From assembly GCF_006542765.1 (NCBI RefSeq), contig NZ_SKCD01000004.1:62001-126000 (forward strand): 64,000 nucleotides of DNA, in the 5' to 3' direction. Of this stretch, positions 1-8,222 are shown piece by piece. The notes under the pieces are model-generated. The model saw only the letters and a program-made list of their open reading frames with translations, had not been told where the DNA came from and did not search any database. Numbering within the stretch: the stretch's first letter is position 1; the number at the start of each line of letters is the position of its first letter. Source of the stretch: Paenibacillus luteus. GTDB taxonomy: Bacteria > Bacillota > Bacilli > Paenibacillales > Paenibacillaceae. The position numbers and the translations under genes are program-made.

Positions 1-136
1 TGATTAGCCAAATAAATATATCGGCGTACGGAGGAACCTGCATCATGAAGCTTACAATGAACCTGCCTACAAATGCCGCAATAACGGCTGCCGTTAGACT
101 TGCCAATGTAACAATAAGATTTTGCTTCTTGAACAT
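1..136 (-). CDS. Sensor histidine kinase, N-terminal fragment (cut by window edge)
   Basis: Only the first 45 codons are inside the window. They begin MFKKQNLIVTLASL and form a charged start followed by a hydrophobic stretch of about 25 residues, as in the first membrane segment of a two-component sensor kinase. The ATG lies 4 bases after the stop of the response regulator gene, with a GGAGG-like ribosome site inside the end of that gene, so the two are translationally coupled. The kinase call is inferred from this position; no catalytic motif is inside the window. Confidence 0.6.
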   Translation of the reverse strand, partial: MFKKQNLIVTLASLTAAVIAAFVGRFIVSFMMQVPPYADIFIWLI

Positions 137-140
137 AAAG

Positions 141-839
141 CTACAGAGCCTCCATTTTATATCCGATTCCCCATACCGTTTTTATATATTTCGGATTTTG
201 TGTATCCTTTTCTATTTTTTCGCGAATTTTCCGGATATGAACCATTACTGTGTTTTTTGATTCCATAAAGGGCTCGTTCCAAGCCTCTTCATAAATTTTG
301 TCCATGCTAAGCACGATTCCCCGATTAACGGCTAGCAACTTAAGGATGGTAAACTCCAAGGGCGTCAGCTTGATCTCCTGCTGGTCCATCGTAACGGTAT
401 GCGTAGCTGTATTAATAATGAGTTCATCAATAATAATCTCATTTGCATTGAGAGTCGCTTTGGAATGAAACTGTCTTGCTCTTCGAATATGCGATTTAAC
501 GCTTGCCAGCAAGACTAGCGGGCTAAACGGCTTCGTTACATATTCATCAGCTCCAAGGCTTAATCCCGATATTTTATCGATATCCTGCGTTTTGGCTGAA
601 AGCATGATAATCGGTATATTATTTTGCTCACGAATTCTCATGCATGCCTCCAACCCATCCATTACAGGCATCATGACATCCAGAATAATGAGATCAACTT
701 TATAGTTTTTCAACTGCTCCAGCGCTTCAAGACCATTAGATGCCTGCAGCATGTTGAACCCATCATTTTTAAAATAAATTTCCATCAGCTTCAAAATTTC
801 CTTCTCATCATCCACCATCAGAATGGTTTCCCTGTTCAT
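141..839 (-). CDS. OmpR/PhoB-family response regulator
   Basis: A DNA-binding response regulator of 232 residues. The receiver domain (about 4-118) has the acidic pair Asp10-Asp11, phosphoacceptor Asp54 in LDVMMP, Ser81 and Lys103 in VTKPF. The winged-helix effector domain fills about 130-230 and ends in the usual VWGIGYK. An ATG 18 bases upstream (857) is in frame, but AAAGGGAG sits 8-10 bases before the ATG at 839, so the shorter start is preferred. It is followed at once by its partner kinase. The domain order resembles VanR-like regulators, but the inducing signal cannot be read from this sequence. Confidence 0.93.
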   Translation of the reverse strand: MNRETILMVDDEKEILKLMEIYFKNDGFNMLQASNGLEALEQLKNYKVDLIILDVMMPVMDGLEACMRIREQNNIPIIMLSAKTQDIDKISGLSLGADEYVTKPFSPLVLLASVKSHIRRARQFHSKATLNANEIIIDELIINTATHTVTMDQQEIKLTPLEFTILKLLAVNRGIVLSMDKIYEEAWNEPFMESKNTVMVHIRKIREKIEKDTQNPKYIKTVWGIGYKMEAL

Positions 840-966
840 GCTTGTACTCCCTTTCATCCATTGCTTAGTTCACGGTAAGGGTAATGAAATGATTCTCTCC
901 TCTTCCCGTAGCATTAAATATAACATGTTAAGCAGCATTAGGTAATTTAACAGTCTTACCCAGCGC

Positions 967-1019
967 AAAAAAAGGTATTCCTTGCCGCAGTTTTAACTGC
1001 GGCCGGAATACCTTTTTTC
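967..1019 (-). terminator. Rho-independent terminator after the ABC-importer binding protein gene
   Basis: A long inverted repeat (GGTATTCC pairing with GGAATACC, plus an inner GCCGCAG/CTGCGGC stem) is followed on the minus strand by seven T. It lies just past the stop of the binding-protein gene at 1036. The opposite strand also has a T run, so it may work in both directions. Confidence 0.85.
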
Positions 1020-1035
1020 CAATTAGATGTACTTA

Positions 1036-2109
1036 TTATTTCCCACTCTTGGCATCTTCAAGAATGGTAAGATCAAGGAACTTGCTCAGATCAAGGGTAT
1101 CCACCGTAACATCCTTGATATAGCCGGCTTCGATCGATACTTTAGCCATTTCTTCAATCGCAGCCTCACTGACGTCTGAAGTTAGCTTCATGTGGGAAAG
1201 CGCTGCTTTAATCAAAGCGATGTCCAAACCTTTTCCGCTCAACTCACTAAGGCGTTTATTGATCAGCTCATAAGACTCATCCGGATTGGCATTGATGAAA
1301 TCAATAGCTTCAAGATTTGCTTTTACTGCTGCTACCGCAAGATCTCTGTGCTCGCTAATGAATTTATCGCTAGCTACGAGAATAACGAGTGGGTAGTCGC
1401 CGTTGTTAGGAGGAATTTGATCCCAAGGCACAATCACTTTGCCAATGCCTTCTTCTTCAATTTGAGTTCCCCATGGTTCAGGAATAAGTGTGGCATGAAC
1501 CTCATTTTGGCGAAGCGCTACAAGTGTATCGGAAGGAGCACGTGCAACGATTTGTGCACCGGAATTATCCGTTGTAATTTTCACGCCTTCTTGCTCAAGC
1601 AGCAAGCGCAGCGAAATTTCGTTAGTGCTACCTTTAGTCGGAATCGCAATCGTTTTGCCTACCAAATCTTTTACCGTAGTAACACCGGAATCTTTGCCGG
1701 CTACAAGAACAGCTCCACCGTTATCTGCGCCAGAAATCACTCGGAAGTTGCTGCTTTTCAAAAATTGGTTAGTGGACGGTCCAGGACCGACATAACCCAA
1801 ATCAATTTGGCCAGTTGCAATCGCTGTCGAGAAATCAGAACCATTGTCAAAGGCTTGCACTTCAATGGTTACATGATCGCCTAGCTGCTTCTGGAAAAAT
1901 TCTTTTTCGAGTGCAATATATCCTGCTGCATGAGTTACGTTTTTGAAAATACCAAGCTTCACGGTTACGGGCTTAGCCGATGTTTCTTTAGTAGCTGTAC
2001 CGTTACCATCAGCAGGCGATGGACTCTCTGAAGCGTTGTTTTTGCCGCCGCAAGCCGCAAGCGTTAATACGAGAACCAGTGTTAGAATGAGACCCAATGT
2101 TTTTTTCAT
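1036..2109 (-). CDS. ABC transporter substrate-binding lipoprotein, sulfonate/nitrate/taurine family
   Basis: A 357-residue exported binding protein. It has a lipoprotein signal (hydrophobic h-region and LAAC lipobox, lipidated Cys20), then a Ser/Pro-rich linker and an SsuA/TauA-like fold; the motifs AIATGQIDLGYVG and PEPWG are typical of this family. It delivers an organic anion, most likely an aliphatic sulfonate, to the permease and ATPase encoded just upstream. No ssuD or tauD oxygenase is adjacent, so the substrate is not fixed. AAGAAGGG precedes the ATG. It has its own promoter at 2159-2191, as expected for a binding protein needed in excess over the membrane parts. Confidence 0.88.
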   Translation of the reverse strand: MKKTLGLILTLVLVLTLAACGGKNNASESPSPADGNGTATKETSAKPVTVKLGIFKNVTHAAGYIALEKEFFQKQLGDHVTIEVQAFDNGSDFSTAIATGQIDLGYVGPGPSTNQFLKSSNFRVISGADNGGAVLVAGKDSGVTTVKDLVGKTIAIPTKGSTNEISLRLLLEQEGVKITTDNSGAQIVARAPSDTLVALRQNEVHATLIPEPWGTQIEEEGIGKVIVPWDQIPPNNGDYPLVILVASDKFISEHRDLAVAAVKANLEAIDFINANPDESYELINKRLSELSGKGLDIALIKAALSHMKLTSDVSEAAIEEMAKVSIEAGYIKDVTVDTLDLSKFLDLTILEDAKSGK

Positions 2110-2158
2110 GTTTGTTCCTACCCTTCTTTAATTCGTTTTCTCTCTAAAACCTTACTCC

Positions 2159-2191
2159 AACTAATTCTATCGGATTAGTTAAATTTGTCAA
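2159..2191 (-). promoter_or_regulatory. SigA-type promoter with overlapping operator-like palindrome for the binding-protein gene
   Basis: On the minus strand TTGACA (2186-2191) is followed after 16 bases by TAGAAT (2164-2169). The -10 box lies inside an imperfect palindrome with 7-base arms AACTAAT/ATTAGTT (2159-2180). The core ATCC-N-ATA-GAAT recurs at the promoter of the first gene of the cluster (3841-3869). This is a likely operator; a sulfur-responsive Rrf2-type repressor such as CymR is one guess. Confidence 0.6.
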
Positions 2192-2198
2192 TGCTTTT

Positions 2199-2969
2199 TT
2201 ATTTTGTATGACTTTCCAATCCGTAGCGGATAAGGAGCTTGTCTTCCAGCTTCTTAAAGCAAAAATGATCGGAAATCGTACCTAACACCGCAATAATAAT
2301 AACGACGTTCAGCATTAATGCCGTGTCTCCGAGCCCTCTGCCATCCTGCAGCAGTTGGCCTAGACCTGCACCGTTCGCAATCAATTCCCCAGCCACAAGA
2401 GCACGCCAAGCAAATGCCCAAGCAACCCGAATTCCCGTCATCAAATGCGGGAAAGCACCTGGTACCAACACTTGCGTAAACATGCGCCAGCCGGTGCCGG
2501 TGCCAAGCGTCTGCGCCGCTCGAATGTAGATCGGGGAAATGTTCTTGATCCCTGTGCGGGTAGCGATAGCCATCGTCCAGGTAGCGCCAAGGGCAGTTAT
2601 GAATATAACGGACTTGTCATTAAAACCAAACCAGATAATCGCAAATGGCAGCCAAGCAATACTTGGTACCGTTTGCAGTGCGATAACGACAAACCCTAAG
2701 GTATCATCAATGACCTTCGATCTCGAGAACATCAAGCCAAGCAGCAGCCCTATCGATATGGATATGGCAAAAGCAATGAGAAGCCTGCGAAGTGAATTGA
2801 TAATGGCCTCCAGCAGTTGTCCGTGAGCAAAGCCGTTGTAGAAGGATTCCACCGTCTGGAATAAAGAAGGAAACTTCCACGACTCCCAGCCAATCATTCT
2901 ATATGCCGCTTCCCATACCACCAAAATTCCGATCAGAAATATTGTTCTTCTTAAAACTGTAGGTGTCAT
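2199..2969 (-). CDS. ABC transporter permease, sulfonate/nitrate/taurine family
   Basis: A 256-residue integral membrane protein with about six hydrophobic segments. The binding-protein-dependent permease domain carries the EAA-like loop around residues 155-180 (IRAAQTLGTG followed by PGAFPHLMTGIR), which contacts the ATPase. It forms the membrane channel of the importer with its neighbours. The start is set by AAAGGAGG about ten bases upstream of the ATG. The reading frame overlaps the end of the ATPase gene by 71 bases, unusually long for coupled genes, but both the ATPase C-terminus and the permease start look genuine. Confidence 0.9.
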   Translation of the reverse strand: MTPTVLRRTIFLIGILVVWEAAYRMIGWESWKFPSLFQTVESFYNGFAHGQLLEAIINSLRRLLIAFAISISIGLLLGLMFSRSKVIDDTLGFVVIALQTVPSIAWLPFAIIWFGFNDKSVIFITALGATWTMAIATRTGIKNISPIYIRAAQTLGTGTGWRMFTQVLVPGAFPHLMTGIRVAWAFAWRALVAGELIANGAGLGQLLQDGRGLGDTALMLNVVIIIAVLGTISDHFCFKKLEDKLLIRYGLESHTK

Positions 2970-3741
2970 CGCCCATCTCCTCCTTTACGACTTTCTCCAG
3001 CTCATCGGCCAGGCATTCCATAATCGAGCGCTCCACATGATGGAGCAGAGGATCGGAGCTTTCGCGCGGCCTTGCTGCCTGCACGACAAACTCCTTCTTG
3101 ATCGTTCCCGGTCTCGTGGACATGACAAGCACACGGTCCGACAACATTACCGCTTCCCTGATGTTATGAGTAATAAAAAGAATCGTCTTGCCCGTTCGCA
3201 GCCAAATCTCTTCCAGTTCCTTATGCAGCACCAGCCTCGTTTGCTCATCAAGCGCTGCGAAGGGCTCATCCATGAGCAAAATTTGCGGATCCATAATGAG
3301 GGCACGCGCGATCGCGGCACGCTGCTTCATGCCTCCGGACAGCTCATGCGGATAACGATCAGCGAATTTGCTTAAATGAACGGCGCGGATTTGCTCAAGC
3401 GCAAGCTCCTGCCTCTCCTTCTTGCCGATTCCTTTCTGCTTTAGCCCAAATGCAACGTTTTCAAGAACGGTCAGCCAAGGAAACAAGCCATGCTCTTGGA
3501 ATACGACCACACGATCCGGTCCTGGCGCCTTAATATCGCCGCCATTGACTTTGATGACGCCGCTGGTGCTTTTATCAAAACCCGCTATTAAATTCAATAC
3601 GGTCGATTTTCCGCAGCCTGACGGTCCAAGCAAGGATACGAATTCGCCTTCCTTAATGGATAGGCTAATTGAATCTAATGCTTGAAAGCTGCTGCCATCT
3701 CGCTGATTGAATTGTTTGCTGACCTTATCAATGACAATCAT
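2899..3741 (-). CDS. ABC transporter ATP-binding protein, sulfonate/nitrate/taurine family
   Basis: A 280-residue ATPase that powers the importer. Walker A is GPSGCGKST (about 39-47), the signature is LSGGMKQR, Walker B is ILLMDEPFAALD, and the switch His is in FITHN. It has an SsuB/TauB-like C-terminal tail of some 40 residues, the last part of which is encoded inside the overlapping permease gene. It is the first gene of the cluster (ATPase, permease, binding protein) and has its own promoter at 3841-3869. The substrate is probably an organosulfur compound, but nitrate-type or thiamine-precursor relatives cannot be excluded. Confidence 0.9.
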   Translation of the reverse strand: MIVIDKVSKQFNQRDGSSFQALDSISLSIKEGEFVSLLGPSGCGKSTVLNLIAGFDKSTSGVIKVNGGDIKAPGPDRVVVFQEHGLFPWLTVLENVAFGLKQKGIGKKERQELALEQIRAVHLSKFADRYPHELSGGMKQRAAIARALIMDPQILLMDEPFAALDEQTRLVLHKELEEIWLRTGKTILFITHNIREAVMLSDRVLVMSTRPGTIKKEFVVQAARPRESSDPLLHHVERSIMECLADELEKVVKEEMGDDTYSFKKNNISDRNFGGMGSGI

Positions 3742-3840
3742 TATGCCTTACCTCATTTCATTTCTTAAAATTAGGAATGCCATTTATGATGTTCTTGGAT
3801 GTCTTGGGGGTTCAACGATTAATTTAAACATATAAAATCT

Positions 3841-3869
3841 ATTCTTATGGGATATCTATGGATTGTCAA
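3841..3869 (-). promoter_or_regulatory. SigA-type promoter of the ABC-importer cluster
   Basis: TTGACA (3864-3869) and AAGAAT (3841-3846) are 17 bases apart on the minus strand, about 100 bases upstream of the ATPase ATG. The segment ATCC-C-ATA-A-GAAT overlapping the -10 resembles the palindrome core at 2159-2180. Confidence 0.55.
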
Positions 3870-4149
3870 CCCAGCTTAAACCATTAAACAATATTTTAGC
3901 AAAAAAGTCTCGTTTTCTTTCAAAAAGTTGTTTCTTTATGCGAACTAACAATTGCATTTTGTTCGCTGCGCGAGTAGATCATCTTTTAGGGTCGCGGTTG
4001 TTAAGAGATTCTTTGATTGACTTAGTCATGTAAAGGTAAGAATTCGACTACAAAGAAGAATACTTCGTTTCTCCAGAACGATCTTCTCGCTTCGCTTAAA
4101 CTTCATTTCTATTGTTCAAAGCATATATCGCTGCTCGCAAACAACAATA
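3870..4149. other. Gene-free stretch upstream of an orphan terminator
   Basis: No convincing reading frame is seen on either strand. The stretch holds an inverted repeat GCGAAC (3940-3945)/GTTCGC (3961-3966) and ends at a strong plus-strand terminator (4150-4194) that no plus-strand gene explains. A small plus-strand RNA is possible but no clear promoter was found. Confidence 0.4.
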
Positions 4150-4194
4150 GGGTATCCCTCAAGGCCAGAGACCTTGAGGGATACCCCTTTTTTT
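4150..4194 (+). terminator. Strong plus-strand terminator without an obvious gene
   Basis: A perfect 15-bp stem (GGGTATCCCTCAAGG with its complement, 7-base loop) is followed by seven T on the plus strand. Read on the minus strand, after the flippase gene, it lacks a T run. Confidence 0.8.
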
Positions 4195-4305
4195 ATGCAA
4201 AGTGCATGGATGGAAACACGTCTTAATCCAAATGAAAAAGCTTGCAGCAGCCAAGCAAGGCATGAAGCCGTTCAGCATTCATACCTCACGCAGCAGCGCA
4301 GCCTA

Positions 4306-5949
4306 TCATACTGCTTTCTTGTAGAACGGCTTGAGCAGCAGCGTCATGCCTTTGCGCAGCGGCCCAGGGAATGAACGGACATCCTCAGGCGTTATGACGC
4401 GCAGGGCTGCAAGCAGCAGCAAGTAAAACCCGCCTACGATAGCTGACGTCACTGCTGCTGCCAGAAGGTAGGACAGCTTGTCCGGCCAAGCTTTTGTCCA
4501 TTCCAGTACCCCATATTCAGCGGCCCAGCCGGCAAGAGCAGGTACGGCAATCGCAGCGAGATAAGCGAACCATTTGCTGCCAAGAATATTAAGGCTGACT
4601 TCCTTGTTGATCTGTCTAACATTCAGCAGCGTTATGACAACGAAACAAATGGTAGAAGCAATAATAAGTCCATAAACGCCGAATACCGGCGCAAGCGCCA
4701 GACTGAACACAATCTTCAGCCCGAGACCGATAAAGGTGTGGTACATAGGCAGCTTAGATTTATTCAAACCATATAAGATTGAGTTAGAAATCATCATCGT
4801 AATTTGAAAGATCGCGCCCGCGGTCAGCATCGCAACGGTTCCGCTTCCTTCAGGGCTTGTAAACAGAAGCCCCGTAACGGAAAAAGAGGCTACGGTCAGG
4901 AGCAAGGCCACCGGTACGCCGGTAAAGCAGACGATTCGCATGACGAGCGAGGACTGACGCTGTACTTCCTTCATATTGTTCAATGAAAACGCAGACGAAA
5001 TGACGGGAATGATTGATGCGCCAAGGGCAATCGCCAAAATAGGCGGAATGCCGGCAATCCCCATCGCTTTCGTTGTATAGTTGGCTAATACTTCCGTTGC
5101 AGCAGATGCATTATAGAAGGAATTCGTTAGCCGCATAAACAGCGTCATATCAAAGAAATATAAAAATTGCACGGTCATAGCCGTAACGACCGCAGGGATC
5201 GAAGTAGCTAATATTTCCCGGTAAATAGTACGGTAAGGCAAAGCAACACCTGACTTCACAGGAGACTTTGGAGCGGCTGCTGCTGCTCTAGCCTTCTCTG
5301 TAACGTCCTGCTTCTTCAGCTTGCGCCAAAACCACATCATGACCCCAAACGCCCCGATGCTGCCTAGGACGGAGCCAAAAGCAATCGCCGCGGCACCATA
5401 CTCATCGCCCCAGCCCCAACCCAGCACGATGAGTGCCAAGCCGATACCGCCGATCAGCCGTAAAATTTGTTCCATAATTTGCGAAATACCGCCAGCGGAC
5501 ATGATTTGCCTTCCCTGAAAATAGCCGCGCATCATGGCAATGATCGGAAACAGAAGCAGGGCGGGAGCGATGGCTCGCAAGGACAGTACCGAATCCGGCA
5601 CTTTGGATATTTTCTCATACGCAGGAGCAAAGACGAACATGGCTGTTGCCAGGAGCACACCCGTCACCGCTCCAAACATCAGAGCTGCCTGGTAGATCCG
5701 CTTTGCTTCATCCGGTCTGCCTAACGCGTAGCGCTGCGAAATCATTTTGCTAATCGAGAGTGGAATTCCCCCGGTTGCAATCGTTAGAAGCAATAAATAA
5801 ATGGTGTTCGCAGAGTTAAAGGCCGCCTGTCCGGCGGACCCCAGCATGTAGTCAAGCGGTATGCGCTGAAATAGACCTAGAAAACGAACGATCAGCGCAG
5901 CGGCCGCCAGTATAAGTGTGCCTTTAATTAATGAGTCTTTTTTTAGCAT
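4306..5949 (-). CDS. MurJ/SpoVB-like polyisoprenoid-linked oligosaccharide flippase
   Basis: A 547-residue polytopic membrane protein of the MOP/MVF superfamily with about 14 hydrophobic segments. The N-terminal segment with RFLGLFQRIPLDYMLG and the following GGIPLSISKMISQR are typical of the YtgP/SpoVB branch found in Bacillales. Members flip lipid-linked cell-wall or polysaccharide precursors; YtgP is a MurJ-type lipid II flippase and SpoVB acts in spore cortex synthesis. Which branch this one belongs to needs a tree. It is the last gene of the 7962-4306 operon and follows the ThuA-like gene by 20 bases. Confidence 0.88.
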   Translation of the reverse strand: MLKKDSLIKGTLILAAAALIVRFLGLFQRIPLDYMLGSAGQAAFNSANTIYLLLLTIATGGIPLSISKMISQRYALGRPDEAKRIYQAALMFGAVTGVLLATAMFVFAPAYEKISKVPDSVLSLRAIAPALLLFPIIAMMRGYFQGRQIMSAGGISQIMEQILRLIGGIGLALIVLGWGWGDEYGAAAIAFGSVLGSIGAFGVMMWFWRKLKKQDVTEKARAAAAAPKSPVKSGVALPYRTIYREILATSIPAVVTAMTVQFLYFFDMTLFMRLTNSFYNASAATEVLANYTTKAMGIAGIPPILAIALGASIIPVISSAFSLNNMKEVQRQSSLVMRIVCFTGVPVALLLTVASFSVTGLLFTSPEGSGTVAMLTAGAIFQITMMISNSILYGLNKSKLPMYHTFIGLGLKIVFSLALAPVFGVYGLIIASTICFVVITLLNVRQINKEVSLNILGSKWFAYLAAIAVPALAGWAAEYGVLEWTKAWPDKLSYLLAAAVTSAIVGGFYLLLLAALRVITPEDVRSFPGPLRKGMTLLLKPFYKKAV

Positions 5950-5969
5950 AATAGTTTATACAAGTCTCC

Positions 5970-6695
5970 CTATCCTTTATTGCCAATGGGCTCCAACGGC
6001 TGATGATTGCCACGAACCGGTACAGCGGCATGTGATGGGGCAGCCCAGCGAACGCCATTCTGAATAACCTGAAGCACCTGCGGGTTATAGTAGGTTGGAT
6101 ATGTTTCATGTCCCGGGCGGAAGTAGAAAATCTTGCCTTGTCCCCGGCTGAACGTACAGCCGCTGCGGAACACCTCTCCGCCTTCAAACCAGCTGACGAA
6201 TATAATGTCATCCGGTGTGGGAATATCAAAATGCTCGCCATACATTTCCTCATGCTCAAGCGTAATGTACTCCGGCAAGCCTGCGGCAATCGGATGCGAT
6301 GGATTGACGACCCACAACCTCTCTTTCTCGCCTGCTTCCCGCCATTTCAAATCGCAGCTGGTACCCATCAGCTTCTTGAATATTTTAGAGAAGTGGCCGG
6401 AATGAAGGACGATGAGCCCCATCCCTTCCCATACACGCTGCTGAACACGCTCTACGATCGCGTCATCCACACGGTCATGCCCCATATGTCCCCACCAAAT
6501 TAAAACGTCCGTATTCGCCAAACGTTCCACCGTTAGCCCATGCTCGGGCTCCTCCAGCGTTGCAGTTGCCACTTCGATCTCGCCGCTGGCAATTCCTTTT
6601 GCGAGTGCCTGATGAATGCCATCCGGGTATACGTTCTTCACTTCTTCATGAATTTTCTCATGCAAAAACTCGTTCCATACCGTTACTTTAATCAT
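5970..6695 (-). CDS. ThuA-like domain protein (trehalose utilization family)
   Basis: A 241-residue protein filled by a ThuA domain, a class I glutamine-amidotransferase-like fold. Recognisable segments are VTVWNE at the start, [25 protein letters not shown] and the late [12 protein letters not shown]. The family is linked to sugar (trehalose) metabolism but its reaction is unknown. An in-frame ATG at 6719 has no ribosome site, whereas AAGGTGG lies 8 bases before the ATG at 6695 and the family usually begins MIKVTVWNE, so the shorter start is used. It lies in the operon between the DUF456 gene and the flippase gene. Confidence 0.9.
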   Translation of the reverse strand: MIKVTVWNEFLHEKIHEEVKNVYPDGIHQALAKGIASGEIEVATATLEEPEHGLTVERLANTDVLIWWGHMGHDRVDDAIVERVQQRVWEGMGLIVLHSGHFSKIFKKLMGTSCDLKWREAGEKERLWVVNPSHPIAAGLPEYITLEHEEMYGEHFDIPTPDDIIFVSWFEGGEVFRSGCTFSRGQGKIFYFRPGHETYPTYYNPQVLQVIQNGVRWAAPSHAAVPVRGNHQPLEPIGNKG

Positions 6696-6719
6696 CGCAG
6701 CATCCACCTTTATGATCAT

Positions 6720-7202
6720 TTAGAATACAAGCCATAGCACAAATACCACAATCATTGCCAGTTGCAAAATCACTTTGACAACTACACTTGTAAACAAGCC
6801 TACAACCGAACCAAGCCCTACCTTAAGTGAATTTTTTAAGCTTGTTCCGATAATAACCTCCCCAATAACGGCACCGGCAAATGGACCGATAATCAGACCA
6901 AACGCAGGAATAACGAAAGGACCAAGGATGAGACCGATCGTACTGCCTATAATAGAAGCCTTAGAGCCGCCAAACCGCTTGACTCCCCAGGCGCTGACGG
7001 CATAATCGGCAATAAACAGCACGATGACAATAACGGTCTGAATGAGCCAGAACCACAAGCCAAATTCTTTGAAAGAAAAGAACCAACCATAAATAAAAAA
7101 CGCGCCATAAATCGCAAGCGCACCGGGGAGAATGGGATAGATCGCTCCGGCCATTCCCACTACGAATAATAGGATAACGAGACTCCAGCCTAAAATATCC
7201 AT
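6720..7202 (-). CDS. DUF456 family membrane protein
   Basis: A 160-residue protein made of about four hydrophobic segments with the glycine-rich GLILGPFVIPAFGLIIGPFAGA region typical of DUF456. Function unknown; it is a small integral membrane protein. The ribosome site AAAGGGTGAG overlaps the end of the HAD phosphatase gene, 7 bases upstream, so the two are probably co-translated. The ThuA-like gene follows within 25 bases. Confidence 0.88.
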   Translation of the reverse strand: MDILGWSLVILLFVVGMAGAIYPILPGALAIYGAFFIYGWFFSFKEFGLWFWLIQTVIVIVLFIADYAVSAWGVKRFGGSKASIIGSTIGLILGPFVIPAFGLIIGPFAGAVIGEVIIGTSLKNSLKVGLGSVVGLFTSVVVKVILQLAMIVVFVLWLVF

Positions 7203-7209
7203 ACGTTTC

Positions 7210-7962
7210 TCACCCTTTCAAAACGTATCGTTTAATTACCTCTGCAACGCCATGCTCGTTGTTGGTAAAGGTAATAAAATCGGCGGCTTCCTTGACGGCC
7301 TCCTGAGCATTGCCCATCGCCACGCCAAGCCCCGCCTCGCGAATTGCCGCAATATCATTTAGGCTGTCGCCTACGGCAATCACTTGCGACATTTCGATGT
7401 TAAGGAGGCCGCACAGTTCTTGCAACGCGCTAGCCTTGGATACGCCTAACGGGTTAAGCTCCAAATTCCAAGGAGAGGAATTCGTAATCTCGAGTGCGCC
7501 CCAGCTTTGTACTTCGGCGAGCAGCTTGGCTCTGATGCTGTCATCCTCGGTATAATAACCAAATTTCAGCCAGTGATGGGAATCATAATCATCGGCTGGA
7601 TTAATCCATTTTTCTTTATTGAAAATATCATTAGCGGTATACGCCCAGAACCATGGCTCGCCATGCGCGAGTGCCAGCTCATGCAGTCTTTTCACATAAA
7701 CGGAGCTCAAATGCGTCCGTTTGTGCAGCACATGCGGGCGATGCCATATTTCGCTGCCGTTTACGGTAATCATAGGCGTTTCCAGCTTAAGCTGCTCCGC
7801 GTAGGGCAGTGCGCTGCGAAAGCCACGTCCTGTTGAAAAGCTGACAATAACCCCTGCATCAAGCGCTTTTTGAATCCATTCCGCATTTTCTGCGCTAATT
7901 TCGCTTTGCTCATTCAGAAGCGTCCCGTCCATGTCGAGCGCAACCAGTTTGTAGTCTCCCAA
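7210..7962 (-). CDS. HAD-superfamily (Cof-type) hydrolase
   Basis: A 250-residue phosphatase of the Cof/IIB HAD family. Motif I is LDMDGTLL near the N-terminus with the nucleophile Asp, motif II is SFSTGR, and motif IV is VGDSLNDIAAI; the cap domain lies between them. It dephosphorylates small metabolites such as sugar phosphates or FMN; the substrate is unknown. A GTG 30 bases further upstream is in frame, but AGGAGG lies exactly 7 bases before a TTG codon at 7962, which gives the usual short leader before motif I. It is the first gene of a four-gene operon. Confidence 0.9.
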   Translation of the reverse strand: MGDYKLVALDMDGTLLNEQSEISAENAEWIQKALDAGVIVSFSTGRGFRSALPYAEQLKLETPMITVNGSEIWHRPHVLHKRTHLSSVYVKRLHELALAHGEPWFWAYTANDIFNKEKWINPADDYDSHHWLKFGYYTEDDSIRAKLLAEVQSWGALEITNSSPWNLELNPLGVSKASALQELCGLLNIEMSQVIAVGDSLNDIAAIREAGLGVAMGNAQEAVKEAADFITFTNNEHGVAEVIKRYVLKG

Positions 7963-8015
7963 TTTTGTGCCTCCTCGTAAAAGCCGATTCACTGTTGTTA
8001 TCTCACTAGTAAATT

Positions 8016-8043
8016 ATTTTAGCACATTTGCGGCAGATTCCAA
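8016..8043 (-). promoter_or_regulatory. Probable promoter of the HAD-DUF456-ThuA-flippase operon
   Basis: On the minus strand TTGGAA (8038-8043), 16 bases, then TAAAAT (8016-8021) preceded by TGC, an extended -10. It lies about 55 bases before the TTG start of the HAD gene. Confidence 0.5.
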
Positions 8044-8166
8044 ATGAAATTGAAGTTTAAAGAAATAGACCGCATAAAGTGAAGCGGCTATCGCCTTCCT
8101 TTGGCGGAGCGGTTCATTCCGATAAATATGGAGAATGAATGGTCTAAGGATATACACTCCTAATAT

Positions 8167-8207
8167 AAAAAAAAGAGCAGCCTCCGCCCAATGGCGAAAG
8201 CATGCTC
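8167..8207 (-). terminator. Terminator of the sugar-binding lipoprotein gene
   Basis: GAGCA/TGCTC arms with an inner GCC-GGC-rich stem, followed on the minus strand by eight T, just past the stop at 8223. Confidence 0.8.
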
Positions 8208-8222
8208 TTCATTTCTGATCCG

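Noticed and set aside
1192..1884. 230-codon plus-strand open frame
   Set aside because: It is the antisense of the ABC substrate-binding gene, has Cys/Arg-rich shadow composition and no ribosome site.
4150..4194. Terminator of the flippase gene on the minus strand
   Set aside because: Read on the minus strand the stem is followed by CTATTGTTG, not a T run; the T run is on the plus strand.
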